The translations under genes were made by a program, and so were the position numbers. From assembly GCA_030448185.1 (NCBI GenBank), contig JAUJNL010000066.1, positions 1 to 32,891 on the forward strand: a DNA stretch of 32,891 bases. Direction: 5' to 3'. Below, piece after piece: positions 9,076-17,132 of the stretch. Below the pieces are notes generated by a model. That model saw nothing but the letters and a program-made list of their open reading frames with translations, did no database searches and had not been told where the DNA came from. Origin of the DNA: Cytophagales bacterium (lineage in GTDB: Bacteria > Bacteroidota > Bacteroidia > Cytophagales > 172606-1). How positions within the stretch are numbered: the stretch's first letter is position 1; the number at the start of each line of letters is the position of its first letter.

Positions 9076-9327
9076 ATGCTCATTACCGGAGTGGTAGCCC
9101 TGTTAGGAATAGGTTACTGGCTGTATCGGTCCGGACGCGGAGAAGATCCTAACCCTCTGCACATGTTAGGCCTGTTCAGCCTAAGTTTTCTCACTTGGAG
9201 CCTATTTCTCTTAACTGAACCTCTGGCGTTCCCATTATTAGTCTTTTTTGCAATTCTGGCCGCTGTTGCCGTATGGTTCTTTGTCAACTTGTTGCGTTCC
9301 TATTGGCTATTCTACGTAGAGGATTAA
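9076..9327 (+). CDS. Small predicted membrane protein of unknown function
   Basis: From ATG 9076 the protein has 83 residues; a GTG at 9034 would give 97. It has three likely membrane segments: MLITGVVALLGIGYWLYR, then MLGLFSLSFLTWSLFLL, then FPLLVFFAILAAVAVWFFV. A charged loop, SGRGEDPNP, follows the first. No family is recognised. The gene is flanked by two copies of a GCGTAGTC palindrome (8929-8950 and 9418-9437) and converges with the helicase gene across a strong bidirectional hairpin. Clean hydrophobic segments and an open frame support a real gene. Confidence 0.6.
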   Translation: MLITGVVALLGIGYWLYRSGRGEDPNPLHMLGLFSLSFLTWSLFLLTEPLAFPLLVFFAILAAVAVWFFVNLLRSYWLFYVED

Positions 9328-9391
9328 ATAGTAATCCTTATCAATTGCTTAACTCAACTAGCACACACCTTTGAAATTCTTTCGCATTTCG

Positions 9392-9437
9392 CCGGACTAA
9401 GTCCGGTACTTCAGCCAGCGTAGTCTGAAGACTGTGC
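9392..9437. repeat. Pair of extragenic palindromes
   Basis: CCGGACTAAGTCCGG (9392-9406) is a 7-bp stem with a one-base loop. GCGTAGTC (9418-9425) pairs with GACTGTGC (9430-9437) across TGAA. The second stem is a near copy of the hairpin at 8929-8950. Confidence 0.6.
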
Positions 9438-9489
9438 TGAATAATGGGAAGTTGGAGGAAGTGGTGGTAATGGCTGAGTAGATTAGTTA

Positions 9490-9523
9490 AAACCCCGGAA
9501 GGTTTACAAACCTTCCGGGGTTT
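9490..9523. terminator. Bidirectional hairpin between convergent genes
   Basis: AAACCCCGGAAGGTTT (9490-9505) and AAACCTTCCGGGGTTT (9508-9523) form a perfect 16-bp stem with a two-base loop. It lies between the plus-strand membrane protein gene and the end of the minus-strand helicase gene (9556). A/T runs on both sides make it suitable for both strands. Confidence 0.7.
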
Positions 9524-9555
9524 GGCTTTGGATAATGATTACTTGGAAAACTGGC

Positions 9556-12060
9556 TTAGTCCTCATTCACAAAATTTAACTGGTATTCTTTCTGATTCAA
9601 TACTGTATCATACAAACCGACATTTTGCCCTTCGTGCTTATTTATACCTGTATATGACAGACTGGCATCCTCGTACCGTTTAAATTTGTACACTGCATCG
9701 TTCATTAACGCACTGTTAAATACATTAAGGCTTACCAATAAATCAAAGTCTTTTACCCCTAAACCAGTTACTTTTTTGAATAGCGCAGGCTCAAGTTGCG
9801 TGATAACATCCTTCAAACTCCTTTCCCGGTAGTCAGTAAGGTACATAAATACGGGAATTCGGGTAGCAAATTTGATTAGTTTTTCCTGAATCTCTTTGCG
9901 TTTATTCTTATATTCTTTTTCCTCTTCAGTCAGCTCTTTCTTTTCCTCTTCCGTTGGTTTTTTATTATTTGCTCCTATTTTACCTTTTTTTACTGAATCC
10001 GATTTGTTGATAATGGTTTCAATGTCCTGATTCAGGCTACGAAAACCCTCAATACCCATCAATGCTTTCATGGCTTCGGCATTACTCATTAAGCGTTGCA
10101 GCGTATTGTTGTCTACGTTTACCAGCAGTGCGCTTTCCCACCGTCTTGCCAGTAGAGTAGCCGTAGTACCGCTCATTGCCATGTCTAATATACCCGCGGC
10201 ATCCACTTGCTTCATAGAACTGCCATCGTAGGCAAGCACCGGCAAGAAGTGAATAAACTCTTCTACCTTTTTCTCAGAATTTGATTCGTTTACGTTCAGG
10301 CGGCAACTGTAGTCAGCTATTTGACGCAGTGCCCGGTCGGGAGCAAAATCAAATACGTAGCATTCCTGCTTAATAATTTCCTCTTTGTTGGGTAATTGGC
10401 TGTCCGGGTTTTTAATAGTCCAGGGAGTTTGCACCCGGAACGCCGCCTGAAAATAGGTTTCCGGACTGGAAGAATTACGCAACATAAAAATACCCGTCCA
10501 CGGTTTTACGGATACGCCCGTAGTCAATTTACCGCAGGAGAGGGTAATGGTTTTGGTCTGCAACGGATTATCCATTGCTTTCTGAACCGGGGCTAATGCC
10601 TCTACTCCTAATCCGGCACTGGTACCCGCCGCTACGACAACTTTATAATCGTGGTAAAATTTGTTTTGTTTTTGCGCCAGCAAATGGTGCATGGCATGAC
10701 AAGAAGCCACGGTTGGCAAAAACCAGAAGGTATGCGAAAGCACATTCAGAAGCCGGGCATCCGAAAAGGGCATAGGTGGCTTTTTAGCCCCTAGTTTCAA
10801 ATTATCAATCGTGGTTTCTAAATAATTTCCCCGAATCAGGTCAAGCCACTTCTGTACTTCGTCCTCGTATTTAAACCGGGCCAATACCCCTTCGCCGTTA
10901 GCTGAGAAGAATATATTCAGGTCAAACTCATTAAATTCCCCTTTCATGGCGATCTCCCGGATGGAGTCGGGTAGCTGATAGGTAAGCATCACCATGCGGG
11001 GAAGTGAGGCGTACGGGTTATTATCTCCTTTCCAGTTTTCTTTCGCTTTTTGCTCGTCTGAATAGGTCCAGTTATAGATTTGTTCCTCGATAAACTCACC
11101 CGATGCAATGGCCCGGAAAGGCGTTCCCGACAGATACAAATACGCATCAGTAGTAATGGGCATGATGCTTTCGTCGAAATAATCCACCCCCACGCCTTCC
11201 CCAAACGCTACCTCTTTTTTGTCTTCCGCTTCAAATAAGTCACGGGCATTTTCCCGCCAGGCCCCGTAATGGTACTCATCCAATACTACACAATCCCAGT
11301 TAGTGGTATGCACCCACTCATTTTTTGGTTTAATACCACCCGCTTCATTTTTACCCAAGTAATCCTGAAAAGACCCAAAACAAACAACTGGCTTGGTTTT
11401 GTCGGCTTGGTCGTAGGTCAACCCGCCTCTGCAAATAAACTGCCAGCCGGCAAAATCCAGGTGAGTTTGCAAGTCTTCCTCCCAAGCACTTTGCACCGCC
11501 GGTTTAAATGTCAGCACCAATATCTTTTTCCAACCCATTTTCTTCGCTAGTTGATAGGTAGCAAAGGTTTTACCAAAACGCATTTTGGCGTTCCACAGGA
11601 AATGAGGCGTTTTATCCGGGTTTTCCTTCTTATAACTTTGGAAGTAGGCAATTGTCTTGTCAACTGCTTCCGCTTGTTCGGGCCGCATCCCAAAGCTAAG
11701 GGTACGATTGTCTTCGTTTTTGATTCCGCTTTTAACGGCAAGTACGGTCGCTTTTAATTCTTCAACGGTACACTGAAACCACTCGCCGTCCGGGTTTTTG
11801 ATGCCTTTCTTCCTTAGGTAGCGATGCACCTCGTGATCCGTAAATGCACTGCCGTCTGTACGTATAGCTGACTCTTGCAATACAATTTTGTACGGCAAAG
11901 CGCCGGGACGCAGGGTGGGGTATTGCTGGGCTACCCGCTTCTGCACATTGGAATTGGTGAAACCTACTTTGAGAAGCCCCTTGTACTGCGGATTGGTGTC
12001 TTCGTAAGCGTAAATAGTCGGATTTGCCGCAGGGCGCTGCGGGAAAAATGGGTTGCTCAT
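9556..12060 (-). CDS. GIY-YIG (T5orf172-like) / superfamily 2 helicase fusion, restriction-type
   Basis: A protein of 834 residues. Residues 15-100 form a T5orf172/GIY-YIG-like nuclease domain: IYAYEDT (16-22), LLKVGFT (29-35), Arg42, and Glu77 in DHEVHRYL. A superfamily 2 helicase core follows: a Walker A variant AKMRFGKT (158-165), the DEYH box (261-264), SGTPFRAI (311-318), LTTGVSVKPW (512-521) and QAAFRVQTPW (538-547). A lysine/glutamate-rich linker lies near 690-725. This combination suggests the DNA-translocating restriction subunit of an R-M-like system, and a frameshifted N6-adenine methylase lies upstream on the same strand. A GxxExxY cassette now separates the two; its repeat ends at the base before the helicase start codon. 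All helicase motifs are present and the frame is intact. Confidence 0.85.
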   Translation of the reverse strand: MSNPFFPQRPAANPTIYAYEDTNPQYKGLLKVGFTNSNVQKRVAQQYPTLRPGALPYKIVLQESAIRTDGSAFTDHEVHRYLRKKGIKNPDGEWFQCTVEELKATVLAVKSGIKNEDNRTLSFGMRPEQAEAVDKTIAYFQSYKKENPDKTPHFLWNAKMRFGKTFATYQLAKKMGWKKILVLTFKPAVQSAWEEDLQTHLDFAGWQFICRGGLTYDQADKTKPVVCFGSFQDYLGKNEAGGIKPKNEWVHTTNWDCVVLDEYHYGAWRENARDLFEAEDKKEVAFGEGVGVDYFDESIMPITTDAYLYLSGTPFRAIASGEFIEEQIYNWTYSDEQKAKENWKGDNNPYASLPRMVMLTYQLPDSIREIAMKGEFNEFDLNIFFSANGEGVLARFKYEDEVQKWLDLIRGNYLETTIDNLKLGAKKPPMPFSDARLLNVLSHTFWFLPTVASCHAMHHLLAQKQNKFYHDYKVVVAAGTSAGLGVEALAPVQKAMDNPLQTKTITLSCGKLTTGVSVKPWTGIFMLRNSSSPETYFQAAFRVQTPWTIKNPDSQLPNKEEIIKQECYVFDFAPDRALRQIADYSCRLNVNESNSEKKVEEFIHFLPVLAYDGSSMKQVDAAGILDMAMSGTTATLLARRWESALLVNVDNNTLQRLMSNAEAMKALMGIEGFRSLNQDIETIINKSDSVKKGKIGANNKKPTEEEKKELTEEEKEYKNKRKEIQEKLIKFATRIPVFMYLTDYRERSLKDVITQLEPALFKKVTGLGVKDFDLLVSLNVFNSALMNDAVYKFKRYEDASLSYTGINKHEGQNVGLYDTVLNQKEYQLNFVNED

Positions 12061-12101
12061 CTGTCAGGATTAGGATTCTCAGGATTAAAAGATTGTAGGA
12101 T
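12061..12101. repeat. Left AGGATT-rich end of the inner cassette
   Basis: CTGTCAGGATTAGGATTCTC and following AGGATT units lie immediately upstream of the helicase ATG. The first 13 bases, CTGTCAGGATTAG, are identical to those at 8832-8844. Confidence 0.65.
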
Positions 12102-12161
12102 TATGCCGGGTGAGGATTAGAACAGGTCTTACCGCTTCAATACTTCAAGACTTACCCCAGG

Positions 12162-12209
12162 CCCCTGAAGGGAGCTTAAAAAAAACGTTCTTTAAGTCCC
12201 CTTTAGGGG
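12162..12209. terminator. Stem-loop downstream of the GxxExxY gene
   Basis: CCCCTGAAGGGAGCTTAAA (12162-12180) pairs with TTTAAGTCCCCTTTAGGGG (12191-12209), 16 of 19 positions complementary, around a 10-base loop. It lies just past the minus-strand GxxExxY stop, so it may end that transcript or stabilise it. It may also be another dispersed repeat. Confidence 0.5.
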
Positions 12210-12239
12210 ATTTAGGGGTATTTTACGATTGTCCTATAC

Positions 12240-12653
12240 TTAAAAGGTTTTAGAATTGTGTCCGGCATTTGCTTTGTTTTCCGGATGATTTACGTTGTAC
12301 ACCCTTTTGAACTCCAGACTTTTCGCGCCAGAGTTGATGAGTAAACCGATGGGTAGATGATAAGCCTGGCAATAATTCATGGCTTGCGCCAGGTGCACAT
12401 CTTCTAATTTGATGAGGGCTTTCAACTCGACCATTATGGTATCTTCCACAAAAAAATCTACTCTCCGGGTACCAATATCAATCCCTTCATAAAATATTGC
12501 CATTTCCATCTCCCGCTGGTATCCTAAGCCTTGCTTCTCCATTTCAATGGCCAGGGCACGTTGATAGATTACTTCCTGAAAGCCGTTGCCCAAGGTGCCG
12601 TGTACTTTCATGGCACAACCAATGATTTTGTGAGTCAATGCTTCGTGTTTCAT
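12240..12653 (-). CDS. GxxExxY family protein (PD-(D/E)XK nuclease-like)
   Basis: A protein of 137 residues, the normal size of the GxxExxY family (PDDEXK_3). The name motif is in GNGFQEVIYQRAL near residues 22-34 (G-F-Q-E-V-I-Y). The candidate nuclease core is RRVDFFVEDTIMVELKA, with the D...ELK arrangement of PD-(D/E)XK enzymes, followed by Q-AMNYCQAY. The family is often multi-copy in Bacteroidota and its function is not established. Here it sits in a cassette with inverted AGGATT-rich ends between the two genes of an R-M-like operon. Its C-terminal codons (NSKTF) merge into repeat-like sequence. Fragments of a second copy flank the island. The frame is intact while the adjacent methylase is broken. 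Confidence 0.88.
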   Translation of the reverse strand: MKHEALTHKIIGCAMKVHGTLGNGFQEVIYQRALAIEMEKQGLGYQREMEMAIFYEGIDIGTRRVDFFVEDTIMVELKALIKLEDVHLAQAMNYCQAYHLPIGLLINSGAKSLEFKRVYNVNHPENKANAGHNSKTF

Positions 12654-12731
12654 GATAGTATAATCTTGTTCGTAGCCGCCGTAGCGGGGGAATGTTTGCA
12701 GGACTAATTTGCCCGCCTGTTTTTACCACTC

Positions 12732-12771
12732 AATCCTATCATCCTCTAATCCTAAAAATCCCAATTCAGAC
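12732..12771. repeat. Right AGGATT-rich end of the inner cassette
   Basis: AATCCTATCATCCTCTAATC continuing to CCAATTCAGAC. It is nearly identical to 15225-15263. The TGA stop codon of the methylase (12766-12768, minus strand) lies inside it. Confidence 0.7.
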
Positions 12772-14920
12772 AACTTCCATCGGACGAATTAAAGAATCTA
12801 TGAATTCTATTTCTTTGGTGGTAATACCATATTTCTCGTATAGCTTCTCATCCGTCCATTCCTGTTTCAAATCTTGGATGGGGACAAAAGAATATGATTC
12901 TCTAGTAATATGGTGGGAATACATAAATTGAGATACAAGAAATCTAAAAAATTTTGATTTCATGTATCTCACAAGATTTTTTGCTTCGGTTTCTGTCTTA
13001 TAACTACCGATAACAAGATAGGTTTCTGTGCATATCGTACCTGGTGGAAGAATATCAATTTTAGAAAAAAGACACGGCGCCTTCCATCCTTACCGGGACT
13101 ACCCGCATGATCGTAACTTACATATGATGTAATTACCTTCCAGTCATCAATCAACTTAGTGCCAATAGTAACTGCTTTGCGGGAATATGACCTTCTTCCT
13201 TGCCAACGGAGAGTAATATCACCACTATTTAGAGGTTTTACATCAGTAGATAATCCAAACGGCTCTCTACTGAAACTTGTGTACTCATTGACATTTCGTC
13301 TTTTGAAGTACTTTTCTAATAATAGGCACTGCCCCTCCATGACGTATGAAAGTACCAAATTCGTTTAAAAGTTCTAAAGGATGCATCTTCTTTACCATTT
13401 TGTTTATTTACAACTTCGCAAATCCCTGATGAGTCCCTATCCCAAAGAAAAACAAACTCCACCAGCAATATCTACGCCTGGAAAACAATTGATGCGTCTT
13501 CAAATCAACTATTTTTCTTATACGTTCATCATTCAACATCTCATTCCTAAATTCGTCTAATCCCTTCCGCCAGCAAACCATCGCGAAGGATAATCATCGT
13601 CAAATAGCGTGGATTAAGCCTCTTTGCTTGTTGGACAAATTTCTGATATATAGACTAGCACTTTTTCCATAACCACCATCATTTAATTGATAAGGAGGAT
13701 TTCCTATAACTACATCAAATCTCATAGTAAATATTTCTTCAGGCTGTTGAGTATGAATGAATTGATAAGCATGAGTCTCTAGTTCATCGCCCGGTTATAT
13801 TCCTTCTGGCCGGCTCCGCAATACACGCATTTACCGTTTTGCCAGGTATGCGCTATGCGGTTGTACAAAATATTGCCTTGTTCCAACTGGAAGTTTTCGC
13901 AAACGGAGTATTTACCGCTGGCGGTTTTAGAGCAATACACACTCCGGCGGGAAAGCAGGGCGGTAAGTTCGGTAAATAGCAATCCCAAATAGTTGTTTCT
14001 GGTAGATATGATTGATGCGCTGCTGCCGGTTGGGTATCTGGTCTTCTGCCAAACATCAGTCGTTTAGCAATTTCCCGAAGAAAGACTCCCGATTTACACA
14101 CGGGGTCCAGAAAGGTTGCGTTTATTGCGCCAAAGGATGCCGCAATAAGTCCAACATTTGGTTAGCCAGTTGGGGCGGCGTAAATACCTCGTCGTTGCTC
14201 AGGTTAGCTAAGCAGTGAGTACATCGGGGTTATATGGGTCTCCGGGATCATCCGCAAGTTGTAAAAAATGAGTTAAGGGAAACTCCTGCAGGGGAGTAGG
14301 AATAAAGGCAATTTGGCCGGTGTCTGGAACGCAGGGGTTGGTAAAATAAATCAGTTTGATGACGCGGTGTGAGTTCTTCAAACGTAATCACGCCTTTTTT
14401 CACTAAAACTACCTTTGACAAAAAGACCATTCCGAAAAGATAATAGGCGCTGGCTTGTTTTCGGGCGTTCTCAGATTTAGCGCATCGCCCCACAAGATGT
14501 TGCGGTTTAGAATAAACCGTACCGTTTTTGCACGCTATCTTACATTTATCGCCGTATAGCGATGTATATAAAGTATCAAAAATGAAATGCAGATTTTCCC
14601 GGCAATCGTATACGTTGTCTTGTAATATATCAATGCCGTAAATGCTTGAAATTGCTAAAACTGCGTAGCGTTCAAATTCCAGTTGACTTTTGTAGTACCG
14701 GCCTGCTACTACGGCCAGCTTTCTGTTCAGAATCTCTGCCAAAAATTTCCGGTTCCACAGGTCAGCTCTAAAAACGGGAATCAATCCGTTCCGTTTCCTG
14801 CTTGACCAGATCAAGCATGGCATTTACCTCCCGTCGGGCTGTAAACACCTCTCCATAGTTGCTAACCCGTTGTTTAGATTTAACTTGGACATCGCCAATG
14901 CTTTTCGGCCATTCAGGCAT
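12766..14920 (-). pseudogene. N6-adenine DNA methylase (Eco57I-like), many frameshifts
   Basis: The likely start is ATG 14920 (MPEWPKSIGDVQ, then NYGEVFTARREVNAMLDLV). A first SAM-binding motif, LTCGTGNFLAEI, is split over frames at 14741-14769. Farther on come LANLSNDEVFTPPQLANQML, a second motif I-like DPVCKSGVFLREIAK (14068-14108), a Cys-rich stretch (YCSKTASGKYSVC, then GKCVYCGA), and the catalytic NPPY (13690-13701) in [14 protein letters not shown]. After these are GVDIAGGVCF, a recognition-type region ending KNLVRYMKSKFFRFLVSQ, and VPIQDLKQEWTDEKLY near the end. At least eight indels break it, several in T or A runs. The first part (to about 14350) may originally have been a separate gene. 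With the GIY-YIG helicase it would make an R-M-like pair. Its TGA stop lies in the cassette end repeat. Confidence 0.82.
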
Positions 14921-15087
14921 TACTTGTTTCACTTCCCGTCTAGTAAAATGTTGTTTATAAATCTAAAAAGGCATTACTAGTGCATTAAGTATGAGTTATC
15001 TGACAGTTTTATTTTTCACCAATTCATTGAATATCAAAAACTTAAAAGTTGCGAGATCTATCATTTAACTCGTTCTTGCTGCACTAG

Positions 15088-15138
15088 TACCCTCATGGCA
15101 CACCCACTAATCGGGTGAGTCAAGGCTGCATGTTTCAT
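15088..15138 (-). pseudogene. N-terminal relic of a GxxExxY gene
   Basis: From ATG 15138 the minus strand reads MKHAALTHPISGCAMRV. The intact copy begins MKHEALTHKIIGCAMKV; 12 of the first 15 residues match. The leader ATTATAC just upstream is also shared. After RV the sequence diverges. Together with the C-terminal scrap at 8855-8916 it looks like the two ends of one gene interrupted by the island between them. The middle of about 100 codons is missing. The roughly 165 bases between this relic and the methylase start are AT-rich and show no gene. Confidence 0.7.
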
Positions 15139-15224
15139 GGCAGAAGTATAATTTCCTTAAGTGACATGGCGGATACTGAATATTAGCAGCTACCCCTTAC
15201 TTTTCTGATAAGATAAGACCAGCT

Positions 15225-15263
15225 AATCCTATCATCCCTAATCCTAAAAATCCCAATTCAGAC
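15225..15263. repeat. AGGATT-rich terminal repeat, right end of the outer cassette
   Basis: AATCCTATCATCCCTAATCC continuing to CCCAATTCAGAC is nearly identical to 12732-12771 and lies upstream of a GxxExxY start in the same orientation. The probable stop codon of the next minus-strand gene (TGA, 15258-15260) lies inside it. Confidence 0.68.
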
Positions 15264-15971
15264 GGCCTCTGGTGCGGTAGGCGCAGTCTCCTGCCTCTGG
15301 CGAACCCGCGACGGAGGTGCGAGAGCGTATAATCTTTCGTACGAACGGCATCTATGCCTTTGTAGAGTCGTTTGCCCGCATCGCAAATATCACTCATCTG
15401 TTCCCAAAGGGCGTTCAGCGTTTTCAGGTTGTTCTGCACTTGGATTTCACGGGTGTCAAGCAAGCGGTTACCAGTCTGGTTACTTGCCTTAATGGTTACC
15501 TGCAGGGTAACCAAAGATACCTGGCTTCCTCTGAATACCCTTTGCTTGGGTAGGCCGCAAAGTTGGTGTTTACGTGTTGCAAGAGCACTTTCAGGGTCGG
15601 CCAGTACGTCTTCGGCACTTGACGCATTGATTCCCGGCGCACGGCCTTGAAGCCGAAATCCTCCGAAGCGACCGTCAGGGGCCGTATCCGCAGGGCGTAT
15701 CCCTCCAGCCGGTTCAGCAGCGGCTTGAGTTCTTCCATAGATTGGCGCAACTGTACGTTTACGGCCTTCATTTCCTTAGTCAATTGTATTGGGCTCACCA
15801 AAGCTTCCGTTTCAGCAGCAATTGCTCAAAGCGATTTAGATAATCGGCATTAAAATCCGGTGAGTACTGCTCAAAATCGGTCCGGTCACGCAGATACGTC
15901 TCTTTTAAAAATCCGGCCAATACGGGCAGATCAGCCGCGCGGCAGGTAAATTTGCGGGTGTTGTCTTTCAT
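15258..15971 (-). pseudogene. Bacteroidota hypothetical protein, several frameshifts
   Basis: The start ATG at 15971 gives MKDNTRKFTCRAADLPVLAG, then TDFEQYSPDFNADYLNRFEQ. After a one-base slip near 15800 come VSPIQLTKEMKAVNVQLRQS, LKPLLNRLEGYALRIRPLTV and EDFGFKAVR. A second slip pair near 15600-15650 hides GINASSAEDVLADLKVLLQH. A slip near 15550 is followed by TLQVTIKASNQTGNRLLDTR and GKRLYKGIDAVRTKDYTLSHLRR. The proposed end, RQRQETAPTAPEAV, stops at TGA inside the AGGATT repeat. The pattern (N-terminal KFTC.AADLPV, C-terminal GK.LYKG.D..K..DYT) recalls a helical protein of about 230 residues common in Bacteroidota with no assigned function; that is from memory. Compensating slips at homopolymers hint at sequencing error. 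Confidence 0.65.
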
Positions 15972-16089
15972 AAAAAATACCAAGAGTAGAATAACGAAGA
16001 GAAAAATACACCCACGAATAAAGTAGCAACCTCGCAGGCCCAAGCTCACCGGAGGGTGATGTAATTTAAGGGGGGTAAGCAAGCCTGTT

Positions 16090-16275
16090 CAGCAGCCGTT
16101 TCTGCACAGAAGAAGCGGTTTTGTGCACCTTAAAACGGGTTTTGCAGGCAATAGAATTGTTGTTGGAGCATCCGGAACCGGTTTTGTAGGCTGGTAGAAC
16201 CGGTTTTATAGTCGCTAAAATCGCTTTTGCAAACGCCAGTACTGTTCTGCAATCAATAGAACCGCTTTTGCAGAT
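16090..16275. repeat. Degenerate 21-bp tandem repeat array
   Basis: The core GGTTTTGCAG (variants GCTTTTGCA, GGTTTTATAG, GTTCTGCA) recurs at 16097, 16117, 16138, a weak copy at 16159, then 16180, 16202, 16223, 16244 and 16264. Spacing is 20-22 bases, almost always 21. On the minus strand each unit can read as a heptad close to LQNRFYR (for example RLQKRF, LQNRFRMLQQQFYCLQN), but stops and slips break the frame. No CRISPR-like spacers are present. The 350-bp gap between the hypothetical gene and the response regulator holds nothing else that I can recognise. Confidence 0.65.
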
Positions 16276-16433
16276 GACCGAGTAGATTTCCAGCAGCATG
16301 AGGAAAGTAGGAAGCAGCGGCAGGTGCTGGCGGAATAGACAACCTGATTACCCGCATGGTTCCCTAGAATTAAGATTGTTGTCATCCTACAGAGAGTCAT
16401 ATGGGTTTTCTCGCTTGGTTGCTTATCTACCGT

Positions 16434-17115
16434 TTACTCATTTTCCCGGATGAGCAGCCGGAATCCTACCCCGTGCAGATTCTGGATTTCGATTCTGGTG
16501 TCTTCCTGAAGGTATTTGCGGAGCGAGATAACCACATCGAGGCTGCGGCCCGCGAAATAGTCGTCATCGCCCCATATCCGCAGGAGAATATCTTCCCGGC
16601 GCAGCACCTGGCCGGGATGGATGCAAACAGATGCAGCAAATCAGCTTCCTTCTGGGCAGCAGGAGCGTACGGGACCGACCCTTCAGCAGCAGGTTCGCGT
16701 GGTCGAAGCGGTAATGTCCAATCGTGGTGCGCGGGTCCGAAAGGGGCAGATATCGGGAACGCTTCAGGAATACTTCAATGCGCAATACGAGTTCTTCAAT
16801 GCTGAATGGTTTGGTCAGGCAGTCATCCGCCCCGGTTTTAAAACCTGCAATCCGGTCTTCCTTCATGGATTTAGCCGTCAGGAACAAAATGGGAACGATC
16901 TCGTTGCGTTGCCGGATCTCGCGGCCAGTTCAAAGCCATCCTTCTTGGGCAGCATTACGTCCAACACGCAAATATCAAACGCTTCGCGTAAAAGCGTGCC
17001 AGCCTTTCTCCCCGTCCTCACACAACACTACGGCAAAGCCGTTTACTTCGAGGTTATCCTTAACTACGAAACCAAGTTTACGTCGTCTTCTACTAGCAGA
17101 ATAGTGGCCTGGCAT
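16434..17115 (-). pseudogene. OmpR/PhoB-type response regulator, frameshifted
   Basis: The start ATG 17115 reads MPGH. A slip then hides ILLVEDDVN (the acidic pocket), after which LGFVVKDNLEVNGFAVVLCE is readable. A second slip precedes FDICVLDVMLPKKDGFEL, which holds the phospho-acceptor Asp in LDVMLP. The receiver ends with FLTAKSMKEDRIAGFKTGAD and LTKPFSIEEL (the conserved T and K). A winged-helix domain follows in two frames: LLLKGRSRTLLL, then DDDYFAGRSLDVVISLRKYL and the terminal GVGFRLLIRENE. Length (about 228 codons) is normal. It is downstream of, and on the same strand as, the histidine kinase at 17214-18492, so they would be a two-component pair. At least three indels break it. Confidence 0.82.
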
Positions 17116-17132
17116 AGATTAAAATAATTTCA

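Larger units (their letters stand above)
12061..12771 (-). mobile_element. GxxExxY cassette with AGGATT-rich inverted ends
   Basis: A 711-bp block between the helicase start codon and the methylase stop codon holds one complete GxxExxY gene. The left end begins CTGTCAGGATTAGGATT. The right end, read inward on the minus strand, begins GTCTGAATTGGGATTTTTAG and continues with AGGATT units. The ends are imperfect inverted repeats sharing phased AGGATT motifs. Parts of a second copy with the same ends occur at 8831-8916 and 15088-15263. No transposase is present, so mobility is inferred from copy number and precise placement. Confidence 0.55.

Noticed and set aside
12061..12771. Conventional insertion sequence
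   Set aside because: No transposase gene, DDE motif or clear target duplication is visible; only the GxxExxY gene lies between the repeats, so it is described as a putative cassette instead.
15317..15853. Plus-strand ORFs opposite the hypothetical gene
   Set aside because: The minus strand carries coherent family-like sequence across frames; the plus ORFs do not.
16090..16275. Possible CRISPR array
   Set aside because: Units are contiguous 21-bp degenerate repeats with no spacers, and no cas gene is seen in the window.
16401..17127. Overlapping plus-strand ORFs of 126-168 residues
   Set aside because: They are antisense to the response regulator, whose family motifs are plain on the minus strand despite frameshifts.
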